Below, one piece after another: positions 47,291 through 58,524 of a stretch of DNA of 64,000 bases. Position 1 is the first letter of the stretch. Every line of letters begins with the position of its first letter. The stretch spans positions 26,695,764 to 26,759,763 of the forward strand of contig NC_088306.1 of assembly GCF_032854445.1 (NCBI RefSeq), written 5' to 3'. Under the pieces are notes generated by a model. That model saw only the letters and a list, made by a program, of their open reading frames with translations. It ran no database searches and was not told the DNA's origin. A program made the translations under genes and the position numbers. The DNA is from Liolophura sinensis. Its lineage: Eukaryota; Mollusca; Polyplacophora; Chitonida; Chitonidae.

Positions 47291-48089
47291 ACAATACCAG
47301 TGTAGTTCTTATTCAAACTAATAGCGTTAAGATGTAAAAAGACAATGTATAGTGTTCTGCATTTTCCGGTATTTTTTGATTAAAACAGTTACCGTATGGT
47401 AATTGGATTGGTGTGTGGCTAGTTTATTCCATTGTATAACTTTATCTGTTTATTTCATAATTTATCATCTGTTTCATGATCTAAAACGTTATCACTATTT
47501 AGCTAAATGAGGCTGATTTTGTTTCAAAATCTTCTAAAAAAGATATGTTTTGTACAACTTCACTCTAACCAAGTCTAGACATTTCAGGGTCATTGTGGCA
47601 GAGTAAGCTTGACCAGGTATTATCTAAGATACCCTCATTACATTTCTAATAATTATTGTAATTGACTGATATCATGTTGTTGCACGTTGAAAATAGCTGA
47701 ATATAGCAGTATCCATCCCTGAAAATTAGTGTCAATCCGTGCGCATGCGAACACATAGCACGGAGGTCACGAGGTGTGTCACGTTTGCAAGGTTGAGCAG
47801 TTTTGTCCACTCACGATTTGTCGTCAGCAACATGCAAACCATCCACATGAAAGGTATAAGTACGGAAGCGTCTTTCAGTATCATTATTACTACTGCAAAA
47901 ATTAGTGTCTGAAGACTATTCCATCAAACACCATCTCTCAAAGTTTCTCACGTTTTACAAGGAGTAAAATTCTCTTGTAAGTAAATATGGAGAGAACGTC
48001 CAGAATCTCTGCTTCATGATTGTGTCTAATTCCGCTGAACTCGGGGCTAGAGTTGTGTATTTATCGTGTTGAATTAGATCACCGCGTTG
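47291..48089. other. No feature seen
   Basis: Unrecognised DNA. Confidence 0.4.
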
Positions 48090-48415
48090 GATATATGAAC
48101 GGTAGCAATCAAAGCGCAACTGAGATAGATATTTTGTTATCGACAACTTATATTCTAGCATGGTACACGATTTCAATAGTGATTTCGCTCAGTCGCCTAG
48201 AACATGCCTTGCGTCTTTCCAAATCATGGAAAACTGTTGACTGCTTTTCTCTGCATGATTTCGTCCTTTTATCGTACCTTATATACATTCTTAGTTCTTT
48301 GGTGGTTTGTGCTATTCGTCGTTTTGGGAATTTACCTTACGATTATTGATCTGGAACGTTCTTATTGGTTGACGGCCGGTATACTAATACTTCGACACAT
48401 AGATGTCAGGTGTTG
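48090..48415 (+). repeat. Dispersed repeat R-B, near full length (best copy)
   Basis: AGCAATCAAAGCGCAACTGA, TATCGACAACTTATATTCTA, TCGCTCAGTCGCCTAGAACA, GGAAAACTGTTGACTGC, TTCTTTGGTGGTTTGTGC, GATCTGGAACGTTC, TTGGTTGACGGCCGGTATAC and CGACACATAGAT. It serves as the reference for R-B. Confidence 0.8.
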
Positions 48416-48884
48416 AGAATGTTACATTTTGAACTAATTGCAACACTGTTTTGTAGAATCGTTGATCGAACCAGTATGGCTTGTATAATCCTGATGTAAT
48501 TACCACATATAGGACTAATGTTAACGACCGTGGCCAGAATGTGTCGTGTGTAATGATTTTCACGTGATGGACTGCTGTGTAAAGCAATATGTTGCTGATG
48601 AGTTAACATTAACACTATTTTCACAGTTTGATGATAAGTTGTATGGTGAGTGCATTTCATCATAATTGTGTACGAGGCAAGTGTTAGTGTTTGTAGACAT
48701 GGAAAAACACTGTTTTCTAGAATCTGTAAACGGTGATCAATCCTTGATGAACTGTGAGTCAAAGTATGTTACAGTTTGTCCTTTGAACGCTATTTGGTGC
48801 GCTACAAACTCCCAGCAGTCCCAGAGAGTACATTCGCTCAATATGCCGCTGTCACATGTTGGTATTAGAGTTTATGTTCATTTA
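48416..48884. other. No feature seen
   Basis: Unrecognised DNA. Confidence 0.4.
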
Positions 48885-48946
48885 GTGCTAGGGGTTTAAC
48901 GTCGTACTTAAAAATTTTTCAGTCATATGACGACGAGAAAGTAAGC
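48885..48946 (-). mobile_element. SINE2 tail-hairpin fragment
   Basis: Plus-strand text CGTCGT (48900-48905), a 24-nt loop ending in CAGTCATATG and ACGACG (48930-48935), with GGGGTTTAA on the tail side: the SINE2 3' hairpin alone, minus orientation. The tail repeat is decayed and no TSD was found. Confidence 0.75.
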
Positions 48947-48971
48947 ATTATGAAACTATTATATTTTTCTC

Positions 48972-49045
48972 AAATATAATTAAAGACGTACTGTATAGAG
49001 AGTAAACCCAGAGCAGTCACTGATATAGTAATGCCCAAAATGATG
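48972..49045 (-). repeat. Dispersed repeat R-A, 3' fragment
   Basis: ATAATTAAAGACGTACTGTA, GAGAGTAAACCCAGAGCAGT: R-A end in minus orientation. Confidence 0.6.
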
Positions 49046-49164
49046 TGTTGTCATCACATTTAACAGACACTAAGTTATTGGTTCCATTTGTAAGCGAAAT
49101 AGCAAGTTGGGTTACGTCTTTTGCCATGGTCTTTAACACAATGGAACTGAATTTTATTTTCTCT

Positions 49165-49262
49165 GGCTTTGCCCGGTTTCTTCCCACCATAACGCTGGCC
49201 GCCGTCATACAAGTGAAATATTCTTGACTACGGCGAAAAACACCAATCAAAACAAATAAATT
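49165..49262 (+). mobile_element. SINE1 3' fragment
   Basis: GCCCGGTTTCTTCCCACCAT, hairpin CGCCGT (49200-49205)/ACGGCG (49230-49235), CACCAATCAAAACAAATAAA tail. Confidence 0.85.
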
Positions 49263-49347
49263 CCGTGTACTGATCACATCACCAAGTATACCTAAATGTG
49301 CAGCTTGTGTATCGGTTGTAATACATTTGCCTTCCAGTATTGAAATG

Positions 49348-49676
49348 GTAATTCGAGCGTCCGCGTCGAGAGTGGTAGATCCAGGGTCAATTCTGGGTCG
49401 AGTCACACCTAAGACTTTAAAAGAGGAAGTTATAACTTCCTCGCTTGGCGTTCAGCATGAATAGGATAGTGCAACGACTGGTTGACATCAGTATAATGGC
49501 TCGGGCAGTGCAGCTTACTTGCCTTCGGTAAGGCGTATTAGTGAAACAGCACTGGATAAAAGAGCGGTGGAAATCTGTCCTGCAACAAGGAGGCACATTA
49601 CATGTAGTCTAAGGATTCCGTCGTCGCCATATTGTTGAGTACGACGTCAAACCATAAGCACTCACTCAATCACTCT
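49348..49676 (+). mobile_element. SINE2, slightly 5'-truncated
   Basis: Starts inside the tRNA-like head (GAGCGTCCGCGTCGAGAG), keeps AGAGGAAGTTATAACTTCCT and GCAACGACTGGTTGAC. It has the 3' hairpin CGTCGT...ACGACG with a shortened 16-nt loop, then a CACTCACTCAATCACTC tail. No clear TSD. Confidence 0.85.
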
Positions 49677-49775
49677 ATGCTGTACGTCTATCACACTGTC
49701 AACGCTGCTCTGGTTTTACTCTCTATGCTGTACGTCTATGACACTGTTGTCGCTGCTGTGATTTACTCCCTATAC
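49672..49775 (+). repeat. R-A 3' end duplicated in tandem (48-bp period)
   Basis: TCTATGCTGTACGTCTATCA at 49674 recurs at 49722 (with G for C near its end), each followed by ACACTGT and a GCTGCT/GCTGCTG block of R-A. Confidence 0.7.
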
Positions 49776-49924
49776 GCCTTTAATTATGTTGTAAGTCATA
49801 TCAGGAACACAAAAGAGAGCAAGTTATCGACAGACTCAGTGACATTACTTAAAGGAGAATAAAACATGCAAATTTGTGTAAAAGCATAAAAAACAGATAC
49901 GGTCTTTAATATTTGTATTTTTCC

Positions 49925-49975
49925 ATTGTTAAATTGTTAAGTACGGCGTTAAACCCCAAGCACTCACTCACTCAT
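49925..49975 (+). mobile_element. SINE2 tail fragment
   Basis: AAATTGTTAAGTACGGCGTT followed by AAACCCCAAGCACTCACTCA: only the 3' arm of the hairpin and the (ACTC)n tail. Confidence 0.75.
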
Positions 49976-50464
49976 TCAAATGGAAAAAGGAAAACAACAA
50001 TAATAAATGGAAAATGTGCTTACCAATAAAACATTTATTGTTTGAAATCTGTCGGTGACAATTATTTCACCTTGCATGAAGATCCCATGAGTTGCTCTCC
50101 TGCCTTACTGTGTGCTTCTCTGGATTACATAACGACACTCACAGCATAACAAAGAGGTCTCCTGGTATAACAGGGATGCAACATATACAGTGGAATACGT
50201 GGTCCCATTATCGGATTTGCATGTCCTTCCCAAGATTACACATTCTTTAGTTCCGGAAAAGTATAGCAAAATTCATCGCTTTATTTCACAGGTATATATT
50301 CTCACAAAATGGACAGAAACAACACAAGGCGAACCATGGTTTTGATTTTTGTACCGTAAGTCTTGAAAGAGAAAGCGATACACGTTTCGGATATTGATTC
50401 TATTTTTTCGCCTGGAACATTCCTCGAGTTTTTCATTGTTAAAAAGTGATGACCATTTCCATGA
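49976..50464. other. No feature seen
   Basis: Unrecognised DNA. Confidence 0.4.
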
Positions 50465-50700
50465 ATTCATCCTGATTTCGTGCTTTTTAAACTTTCTTAT
50501 TCTTTGTTCGTTTGTGTTGAACGTTGTTTTTTGGAATTGGCCTTGCGATTCATGATCGCCCCATGGCCTTGCGGCTTAAAAACTGCCCATCTGGCGTTGT
50601 GCCATAATCATTCATTAATTCATAGCGATTCCTGACAGGGTCCTCCGTCTTGGTTGATGGATAGTATACGACCGTCTGTTTCGACGCTTAGATTAGGTTT
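50465..50700 (+). repeat. Dispersed repeat R-B, 3' part, interrupted by a LINE tail
   Basis: TTTCGTGCTTTTTAAACTTT, GTTTGTGTTGAACGTTG, GGCCTTGCGATTCATGA, then after the insert TTGGTTGATGGATAGTATAC and TTTCGACGCTTAGATT. Confidence 0.75.
50545..50635 (+). mobile_element. 69-bp I-group LINE tail insertion with 11-bp TSD
   Basis: The insert 50556-50624 holds only the last bases of the LINE: remnant hairpin (TCGCCCCATGG..., CTGGCGTT) and GCCATAATCATTCATTAATT tail. It is flanked by GCGATTCATGA (50545-50555) and GCGATTCCTGA (50625-50635), one mismatch. The host sequence is R-B. Confidence 0.75.
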
Positions 50701-51009
50701 AATCTCCCTGTCAGCAAACTTACAATGATTTATCAAACTGACACCTTATTCATTTTGATTACTCTGATCGAATTACCACCGAAAGTGTTTATCTATAAAA
50801 AGGAATCAACGCGGATGGTCATCATAGGCTATGCTCTGAATGCAAGTTTTACAAATTACTGCTCTGCTCAATATTGACAGTCTCATCTTTTCACTTGGTC
50901 CGGAGATTTAAATTCCCAACAGTAGATTTGTGTTTTCCAGTTTACGATACGGATAATGTCATCCAGAGATCGTGACACAAGAACACAGCAAACGCGTAAA
51001 CATCTAGAA
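50701..51009. other. No feature seen
   Basis: Unrecognised DNA. Confidence 0.4.
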
Positions 51010-51078
51010 AGAATGAATGAATGAATAATTATGGCTTAACGCCGCATCAGCAATATTTCTGCCATATGGCGGCGAGAA
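51010..51078 (-). mobile_element. I-group LINE tail-hairpin insertion
   Basis: Plus-strand text GAATGAATGAATGAATAATT is the inverse of the (ATTC)n tail, followed by GGCTTAA and stem arms CGCCGC (51040-51045) and GCGGCG (51069-51074) around a 23-nt loop, then GAGAAC. Only the last about 70 bp of the LINE are present. A decayed TSD (GTAAACATCTAG versus GTAAAAACACTAG) is possible. Confidence 0.8.
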
Positions 51079-51520
51079 CAACGTAAAAACACTAGGCGGT
51101 TCAGCTTGTTAATATGGTAGGGAGATCATCAAAAAAGAAACATAAGATGTTTGGACATGTTTAAAAATCAAATACGAAAAAACCAAAACAATTAAAACCC
51201 GAAAACCATTATATTTTAAAAAGAATATATCTAGAAATCTATATGTAAACCGACGTCCAAATGAAACTTTACCACTTATAAATGGAAATTTAACAAACGT
51301 TTTCAGCGGATTTGATCTGCTCAACCCAGTAAAGCAACGAGCTCAAGCATATTCCCATGTGGGGAAGGCTACATGTAAGCCCATACCAATCCGTTGCAAC
51401 AGAGAAAGAAAAGTTCTAAAACCACGTGATCGGTGGACGGGCTGAAACCACAAGGTCAATAGCCAGTATGTCAGACTTGCACAGTCTTTAAAAAACACCG
51501 TAATGATGCCACGTCGGACT
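51079..51520. other. No feature seen
   Basis: Unrecognised DNA leading into the minisatellite. Confidence 0.4.
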
Positions 51521-52212
51521 TTAGAACAAGGCGAGCGGGCCCTAGGTATGGTGGCTATGAGAGCCACTCATGCTGACATTGTATAGAACAACGCGAGAGG
51601 TTCCTGGGTATGGTGGCTATGAGAGCCACTCATGCTGACATTGTATAGAACAACGCGAGAGGTTCCTGGGTATGGTGGCTATGAGAACCACTCATGCTTA
51701 CATTGCATAGAACAAGGCGAGCGGGCCCTGGGTATGGTGGGTATGAGAGCCACTCATTCTGAGGGAACAACGCAAGCGGGCCACTCATGCTGCCACCGGG
51801 TGTGGTGGCTATGAGAGCCACTCATGCTGACATTGTATAGAACAAGGCGAGCAGGCCCTGGGTGTGGTGGCTATGAGAGCCACTCATGCTGGCATTGTAT
51901 AGAACAAGGCGAGCGGGCCCTGGGTGTGGTGGCTATGAGAGCCACTCATGCTGACATTGTATAGAACAAGGCGAGCGGGCCCTGGGTATGGTGGCTATGA
52001 GAACCACTCATGCTGACATTGTATAGAACAAGGCGAGCGGGCCCTGGGTATGGTGGCTATGAGAGCCACTCATGCTGACATTGTATAGAACAAGGCGAGC
52101 GGGCCCTGGGTGTGGTGGCTATGAGAGCCACTCATGCTGACATTGTATAGAACAAGGCGAGCGGGCCCTGGGTATGGTGGCTATGAGAGCCACTCATGCT
52201 GACATTGTAAGA
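51521..52212. repeat. Minisatellite, 62-bp unit, about 11 copies
   Basis: Landmark GGTRTGGTGGCTATGAGAG recurs with spacing 62, 62, 62, 68, then six times 62 bp. Units fall into two types: AACAACGCGAGAGGTTCCTG (units near 51590-51670) and AACAAGGCGAGCGGGCCCTG (most others). One unit near 51735-51800 is aberrant. TATGG/TGTGG variants alternate. 62 is not a multiple of 3, so the array is not a coding repeat. It ends directly at the Tc1 relic. Confidence 0.97.
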
Positions 52213-52965
52213 ACTTTTTGGCTGTTCCAGTGTAACCCATACAAATCTGATGCAGCGCTCCAGGCAGACAGGACGGGCCTCAGACAGACCAAGAACAGGC
52301 AGATGACTCTGACTTCATCATTGCTGAATGCGTGAGGTCATCGGCTCAGATGGCAGACGGTGTCAAGGAGACTTCGGGATTACGGAATCGACCATTCAGA
52401 GGGCAGTTATTGACGGTCCAACATCGTCGTCAGAGCTTGAGGCGAAAGAACGGCCTTTAGTTCAGGAGGTGGTACCGTATGGTGGTGGGGGAGTGATGGT
52501 ATGGGGAGGGATTTGTGGACAGGAACGGATACCGATAGGATCATTGATAGGAACTTAACAGCTCCCAGCTAAAATGGATGACATTTTACGTCTGATTGTT
52601 CTGCCGTTTCTTGGCCATTATCCACGTGATGTCCTCTACCAGCAGTCGTGATGTCCCCAACGCCAGAGCCCATACAGCTCGAGTCGTGCAGAACTTCCTT
52701 GACGCCAACGACGTCAACGTCTTACCCTGGCTTGCATGTTCCCCAGACATGTCTCCCATAGAACACCTCTGGGACGCCCTGGATCGCCGCGTAAGACAAC
52801 GAGCACAGCTTCCAGCTAAACGGCAAGAACTGGCACAGGCTCTTTGCAAAGAATGGCATCGTATCCCACATGACCTCATCAGACAACTGACTTTCTCTAT
52901 GTGTTGGAGAAGCAAGGGGTGGCCACACAAGGTACTGATGAGGCGCCTTTATTAAACAACTTTTT
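52213..52965 (+). pseudogene. Tc1/mariner transposase relic
   Basis: Plus-strand pieces of a Tc1-like DDE transposase. VQEVVPYGGGGVMVWGGICG lies at about 52461-52520. After a frame change, NARAHTARVVQNFLDANDV lies near 52655 and CSPDMSPIEHLWDALDRRVR near 52740, with HRIPHDLIRQLTFSM at the end. The Glu of SPIEHLW is kept. The second catalytic Asp, normally in a QQDNARPHT motif, is destroyed: the DNA reads CAGCAGTCGTGATGTCCC there. The N-terminal HTH part and the first Asp region are missing or unrecognisable. A terminal inverted repeat was not identified. Dead element. Confidence 0.88.
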
Positions 52966-53184
52966 CCTATCTCACCCGATTGGTCATTATTGGTCAATGA
53001 ATTTCGATTTTCTTTACCCCAGCCCCAGCTGAGCATATGTGATGGCTATATGGACTGCTGTACATTTCCTTATTTTGGACGTGGATGACTAAAACATTTT
53101 GTTTTCAATATGTAACATTTCCAGCATATCTTGTTTTGTGTTATTACAAATTTGGGCCATTAAATCTATGGTAAAATTTCTTTT
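52966..53184. other. No feature seen; may include the Tc1 right end
   Basis: Unrecognised AT-rich DNA between the Tc1 relic and the 3' end of LINE copy C. Confidence 0.35.
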
Positions 53185-56100
53185 GGCCTTCAGTTTATGT
53201 AAGTTTTTATTCATAAATATTTTTGACAATTAAAACTCATATTTTAAAATTTTGGCCTATGTCAAAGAATCTTTGTTTAGAACCTTTGCCGAACATGAAC
53301 AAAGTCTACACAGTCAACAAGAATATGTTTGATGCCGCATTGAGCACCACATCCAACACACTCTGGGTCAGAGTCCACAACAAGAATAAAATTGTGGATT
53401 ACACGAGAATACCCTATTCGACACCTCGTTAAAACTACTTTTCCGAGACATAGCATGAGTTTACAAATTAAAGCCATTGAAAGGGTGCACACTATGCGAC
53501 TTATTATAGACCCGAAGGTCCAATTCACCCTGCCAAAGGCCACGAACATATTAAAAATTTAGGGAACCTTCTGCCTCCCTGTCTACAACTGTGTTTCCAT
53601 GTATACCAATATGACTCCGTATCCAGCATAATATAATATCTTTACCTCTTTAAATTAGTTTTCTTTGTAACTCTAATGTTTTAATTGTCGACTGATTTTT
53701 AAATTTATTATGCTGTATTGCCAAAAGGCCGAAGAGCGAATCTCTACATATCACGGCCTTTCGAGCATTCCAGAAGAAACATAAGAGTAGAGTAGGCCAA
53801 GAGTAAAGCCGTGGCCTTTGCAGAGAAGATTGAAGAAGAAGGAAGACAGAAAAGAGACTTGCCGTTCTAAGACAGCTGCAGACGCAACCGCGTCCCCACT
53901 CTTACACACTTCAGTATATATATAAATTTATAATCCACATAGTTAGCTTTAATTTCAGCAAAACCTTGCTGAGTTATAAGAGGATTGGTATTGGATTCAT
54001 TATGTTTACGTAAATCAAATATTAATTTGGGTTGTGGCAGATGCCAGGAAGGAGACCCGGAGATAACACCAGGACTATATCTCCAACTTGATGTTAGCTC
54101 CAACAATATTGTCCCTCTACTGGTGAGGTTCTGAAAGCGCCAAGGCTGAGTCTCAAACCTTGGTCATGAACAGGGTCCAATATTTTAATATACGACTTCC
54201 TTGCGGAACCGTAAATGATGAACCCATAGTCCAATTTAAATTTCACCAAAGAATGATGTAGACTGAGTAAAACAGATCGGAATGATATAGACCGAGTAAA
54301 ACAGATCGGTCAGCACCACAATCGGTGCTAGACACGATCTTAGTAATATCTAGGGCCTATGAACATTTAGCTTTAGGCTTTTTTATATGACGTATAAAAG
54401 ATAGAGTAATATAAACAAATTATATCTAAACATTTTAGTTCTCCAACAATTTTAGTCTCGGGGAATTAATTATTCAAAAATTAAGCTCGGGATCAAGCTG
54501 ATGTTTCCGTTCATCACAAAAATGTTTGCCGACGGTTTTAGACGTTGAAAATCTAAATGAGTTTTCAGTTGCCCATTTCGCGACCTTCTTGAAACAAAGC
54601 TACAACTGAAGTCCGATGATATTCATATTTTTCGCACGGTAGCATATCAGGAAATCATCAAGAAATAAAGACCCCTGTGTATCAGATGTTACGGTTTTAG
54701 CAAAACTATTTATTTGTATGCTGAAGAGGGTAGGCGACAGAATGCTGCCCTAGAATATGTCCATGCCCTGCTCATACGCGTCAGAATGAGTGGACCCCAA
54801 CCCATAATGTAAAATGATGGTTCAATTAAAATAAATATCGGTAAATGACCAATAAGCCCCATATCTGATCGGTCTTTCAAAATATCATGTTTTCATGTGG
54901 TGTCATAGGAATTTTCAAGATCAAAAATTTCGACACCACATGTTTGTTACTAATAAAAGCATCACGTGAAAAGGTTTCAAATCTAACAAGGTTATCCATA
55001 GTGCATCTACCTTGCCGGAAACTACATTGCATAGTGACTTGCTGGTTTTAAGAAACCAAACAATTCTATCATTTATCATCCATTCCAGAGTTTTACAGAC
55101 ACAGCTGGTAAGAGCTATAGGTCGGTAATTTGATGGATCAGAATGATCTTTGCCCGGTTTTGGAACGCTTGATGACGGTGGGAAAATTACAAGTAATCCA
55201 AATTTTATTAAACAAACCAAAGAGAGTCTCAAGTGGCTCAGGTGGTAAATATTTCAGAAGTTTATATATCCACTATCAAGACCACACGCAGTATCTTGTG
55301 CCTTTTTTAATGCACTTTTTAGTTCATCGATTTTAAAAGAGCGATTACAGTCTTCTAAGATTTTAGAAGTAATGGGCAATTTTATTTTATCCTTTTGGTT
55401 TTGAATATGTTGAAATTTCGCAGAGTAAGTGTCAGTAGAAGATTCCTTAGAAATTGTCTCATCTAGTTTATTTTCTATATCAGGTGGAAAAGTTAATAGA
55501 TTATTTCCATCTTTCAAATGCTAAACTTTCGCTCTATTTTTTTTTTGCCCTTACGTCTCTGAACTATTTTCCAGACCTTACGCATGGGTGTTTTTGACGA
55601 AATGCCTGAAACAAACTTCCGCCAACAAGACCGTCTCTTGGACTTAAGTAACCGACGAGCTGTAGCTGTAAAAACACGAACCTGATTTAAATTCTTATCA
55701 GTAGGACAATTATTAAATCTGTGTTTACCCTTCTCTCTCCTTTATGGCTTTACGACAGTCATTGTCGTACCAGGGTTTACTTTTGGATTTGCGTTTGTCG
55801 AAGTATTAGAGATAGTTCTATCGGCAGCTCGTAAAACGAGCTCGTTCAGTTTTAATATAGGATCATCTGCTCCATTGGGCGTCTCTGGAGTAATATCAGC
55901 CCCACAGATCATATCAAATGCGATCTAATCTGCTTTATCGAATTTCCACCTAGCTATACGTTCCACGTTCTAGAGAATTAGAAGTGATCTGTTCTAGGAT
56001 AATAGGAAAATGGTCAGTGCCACAAAAATCTTCATGCACCTTCCAAGAAAATCAGGGAGAAGTGATGGATCGGTGATACTGAGATGGGTAGCAGAATAAG

Positions 56101-57861
56101 TGTCATTACCCGGATTTTAAAAGGTATTGCAACCATCATGGAAATAACATGGTTCCTCCCTAGATCAGAAATCTTCTACTATCTTGCCCTTATTTATGTT
56201 ATTACTGTGGCATATGTGGTTTTGGGAAGTAAAATGGTCTCCCATTATTACAAAAGGTTTTGGCAACTGTTCTATTAAATTATGTAACATGGAATGGAAC
56301 AAAGAAGTGTTGGAGGAAAAGTCACCGAACATGATATGATTGTATGAGACTATGAAACACGAACGGCCACAGCCTGAAACTCTATATCCTGAGCAACAGG
56401 GCTGAGAATGATATTGTTATTTACTGAGATGGAAGAGCCGCAAGCAGCTCGCTCTTCTTCATTTGAATAAGTGCTGTATAATTAATAATTTTAAGTTTAA
56501 TTGTATCTTTGTCAGATGTCTTCAGGTGAGTCTCCTGGAGACAAAGGGCAATATGTTTTAATGATTGGAGTAGCTGTGTTATTTCAATAAAATTTATCTT
56601 AACACCTCGACCATTCCTGCATATAATTTTCTCAATGATGGAGCGAGACGTACGGAAGATTTATCTTTATACTTGGACTGAAGACGGCCCTTCCCTGGAG
56701 ATTGGCTGAAAGATCTCGGTTGATGTATCCGTCACATCCGCATCTGATGTGGAAGGACTAACGACCTCCAGCGATCCAAATTTAAAAGTTTAGATAGGAT
56801 CTCTAGTGGCTTAAGAGGAACACTCTATGGGGCAACTAGGTTTATTATTTTTGTGAGGTTTATTAGTTGTAAAGACCTTGTGTTCAGGTTTATTAGTATG
56901 TTCGGTAGTGTTTACTGGTTTTACTTGTCGCGTTGTAAAAGTTGGTGGTTTCCAATGGGCCAAGTCAATGAAGTTTGAGTAGCAACAGATGCTACTCGCT
57001 TGACCACACTGGCAAATGAAATCTACGGAGAAGTATTACAGGGTGAGACTAATTTGCGGATTTCCTGATAAGATATATTGTTTTTGACTTTTATACTGAT
57101 TTTTTGTTTTTCTTTAACGAAAAGTGGACAGTCCCTAGAGGAGGCCATGTGATCTTCACCGGAATTGCAGATTTTAACTGTATGCTACAGTTGAAACCAT
57201 CATAACCTTCACTTCTGCATCGGAAAGAAACCAGGCTATTTTTTCATTGGCCCTTGCCGTGACCAAATTTTTGACAATTGAAACACCGCGGTTGGTTTGG
57301 CATATGTAACTCCACACTAACATATACAGGTCGATGTAGATATGCGACGGAGGAGATTTATTGTGTAGTCAAAAGATATGTATTTGATTTCACCATGGTA
57401 TTAGCTTTTTTGTTGTGATGCGCTTCACCGTGGGCAATAGATTTCTGTGAGAATGTCTACGGATCTTATCTTTGTTAGTTTTTTTAGTGTATCTCCTGCG
57501 CCCTGGAAAGCCCTTTTAAATATAAATGGGTACATTTTCAATGCCGACTTTTGTTCACTCTTTGTTGAGAGAACGATGAAAGTCGGCCATTTGTCCTGTC
57601 CATTAATCAAGCAGGCCTAGGTCTGACTAAACCTTCAGGTTTCTCTTTTTACCAGCAAATTCGGCTGAGAGGACGATCGGATAGACACATCAGAGGCATT
57701 AGACGAAAGGTGTAGGGAGGACAAAATTTATATAAAATTCAATTTCTCCACACGTGTTCCCCCACCCACAACATGGGAGAGCTCTAGGTTAGTCACCTTC
57801 TACGACAAGCTTGCCTAGAGGGCTCAGGTCCTATTCTTTTTACCCCGGAGGCTCCACGGAG
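53185..57861 (-). mobile_element. I-group LINE, copy C, nearly complete, decayed
   Basis: Minus-strand LINE. The 5' end (about 57861) reads CTCCGTGGAGCCTCCGGGGT, like copy D, but about 440 bp of 5' UTR are deleted. ORF1 start relics (WPTFIVLSTKSEQKSALKMY) lie near 57580, and zinc-knuckle relics near 57150-57290. The ORF2 endonuclease lies at about 55970-56640. The pre-RT and RT include PKPGKDHSDPSNYRPIALTS near 55130 and a catalytic-core motif LFLDDFLICYRAKN near 54660-54700 (the family's YADD equivalent), which is absent from copy D. The RT C-terminus is near 54550, the linker and RNase H start at 53870-54110, and the C-terminal Cys/His piece (ECVGCGAQCGIKHILVDCVD) at 53290-53340. Numerous stops and frameshifts. 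The extreme 3' hairpin and tail are not found, and no TSD was identified. Confidence 0.88.
54251..54309. repeat. 29-bp tandem duplication inside LINE copy C
   Basis: GAATGATGTAGACTGAGTAA and GAATGATATAGACCGAGTAA, each followed by AACAGATCG, lie 29 bp apart. Confidence 0.85.
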
Positions 57862-58213
57862 GTAACTGGAAAACAATTGTGAAATGACATCATCAGATTA
57901 GAGGGTATGGCGGGGAAACAAGTTGCCCTACCGCTCACTTCAAATAAAGTGTCAGTTATTTCCTAGGAGAAATAACTAACAGTGAAGAAAAAAGTGAGAA
58001 AAGTATAGTGGACAGAAGAAACAAAACAGCATTGTGATAAACGTTTAATGAATAGACCTGTGTCCTCTACAATTTGAGGTAAACTGTGTCAAGTCATTAA
58101 TCTTTACACTTAGGCTAATCGGTTCTCTGTCAAGGAGTTAACTGAAAAGCTAGGTACACTGGCTACAATCATTTTATTTACATTGCTTGTTTACCCTTCA
58201 GAGACAACAACCT
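57862..58213. other. Spacer between head-to-head LINEs, no gene
   Basis: Unrecognised DNA between the 5' ends of copies C and D. The whole spacer to 58527 also holds a SINE2 micro-insertion and a tandem duplication. Confidence 0.5.
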
Positions 58214-58307
58214 ACCACACGGGGCTTAGTGAGTGAGTGAGTGCTTGGGGTTTAACGTCGTACTCAACAATTTTTCAGTCATATGACGACGAACCACACG
58301 GGGCTTA
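58214..58307 (-). mobile_element. 64-bp SINE2-type hairpin-tail micro-insertion with perfect 15-bp TSD
   Basis: The insert 58229-58292 consists of the tail GTGAGTGAGTGAGTGCTTGG, GGTTTAA, stem arm CGTCGT (58256-58261), a 24-nt loop and stem arm ACGACG (58286-58291), all in minus orientation. ACCACACGGGGCTTA occurs at 58214-58228 and again at 58293-58307. No tRNA head or body is present: reverse transcription stopped just past the hairpin. Confidence 0.93.
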
Positions 58308-58388
58308 AGTATAATTGGATAAGAAATTGGAAAAGAAAAATGTAACTATACGATAAACAGAGAAATAAATACTAAAGGTTATCTGGAA

Positions 58389-58524
58389 TTCTGAGTGAAA
58401 ACAAAAGGTATCATGCCTTTTAATTAAGAGTATTACACATTTGTATAACATATAAAGACATATTATCAGTTCTTAGTGTAAACAAAAGGTATCCTGCCTT
58501 TTAACTAAGAGTGTTACACATTTT
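58389..58524. repeat. 81-bp tandem duplication
   Basis: TTCTGAGTGAAAACAAAAGG (58389) recurs as TTCTTAGTGTAAACAAAAGG (58470). The second unit is cut by the LINE copy D target site. Confidence 0.85.

Noticed and set aside
51521-52212. Repeat array considered as CRISPR
   Set aside because: Units are directly adjacent without unique spacers, the unit is 62 bp and the DNA is eukaryotic: it is a minisatellite.
52586-52930. Minus-strand open frame of 114 codons
   Set aside because: It is the antisense shadow of the Tc1 transposase relic.
58389-58524. Direct repeats as LTRs
   Set aside because: The two 81-bp units are adjacent, with no interior, so this is a tandem duplication.
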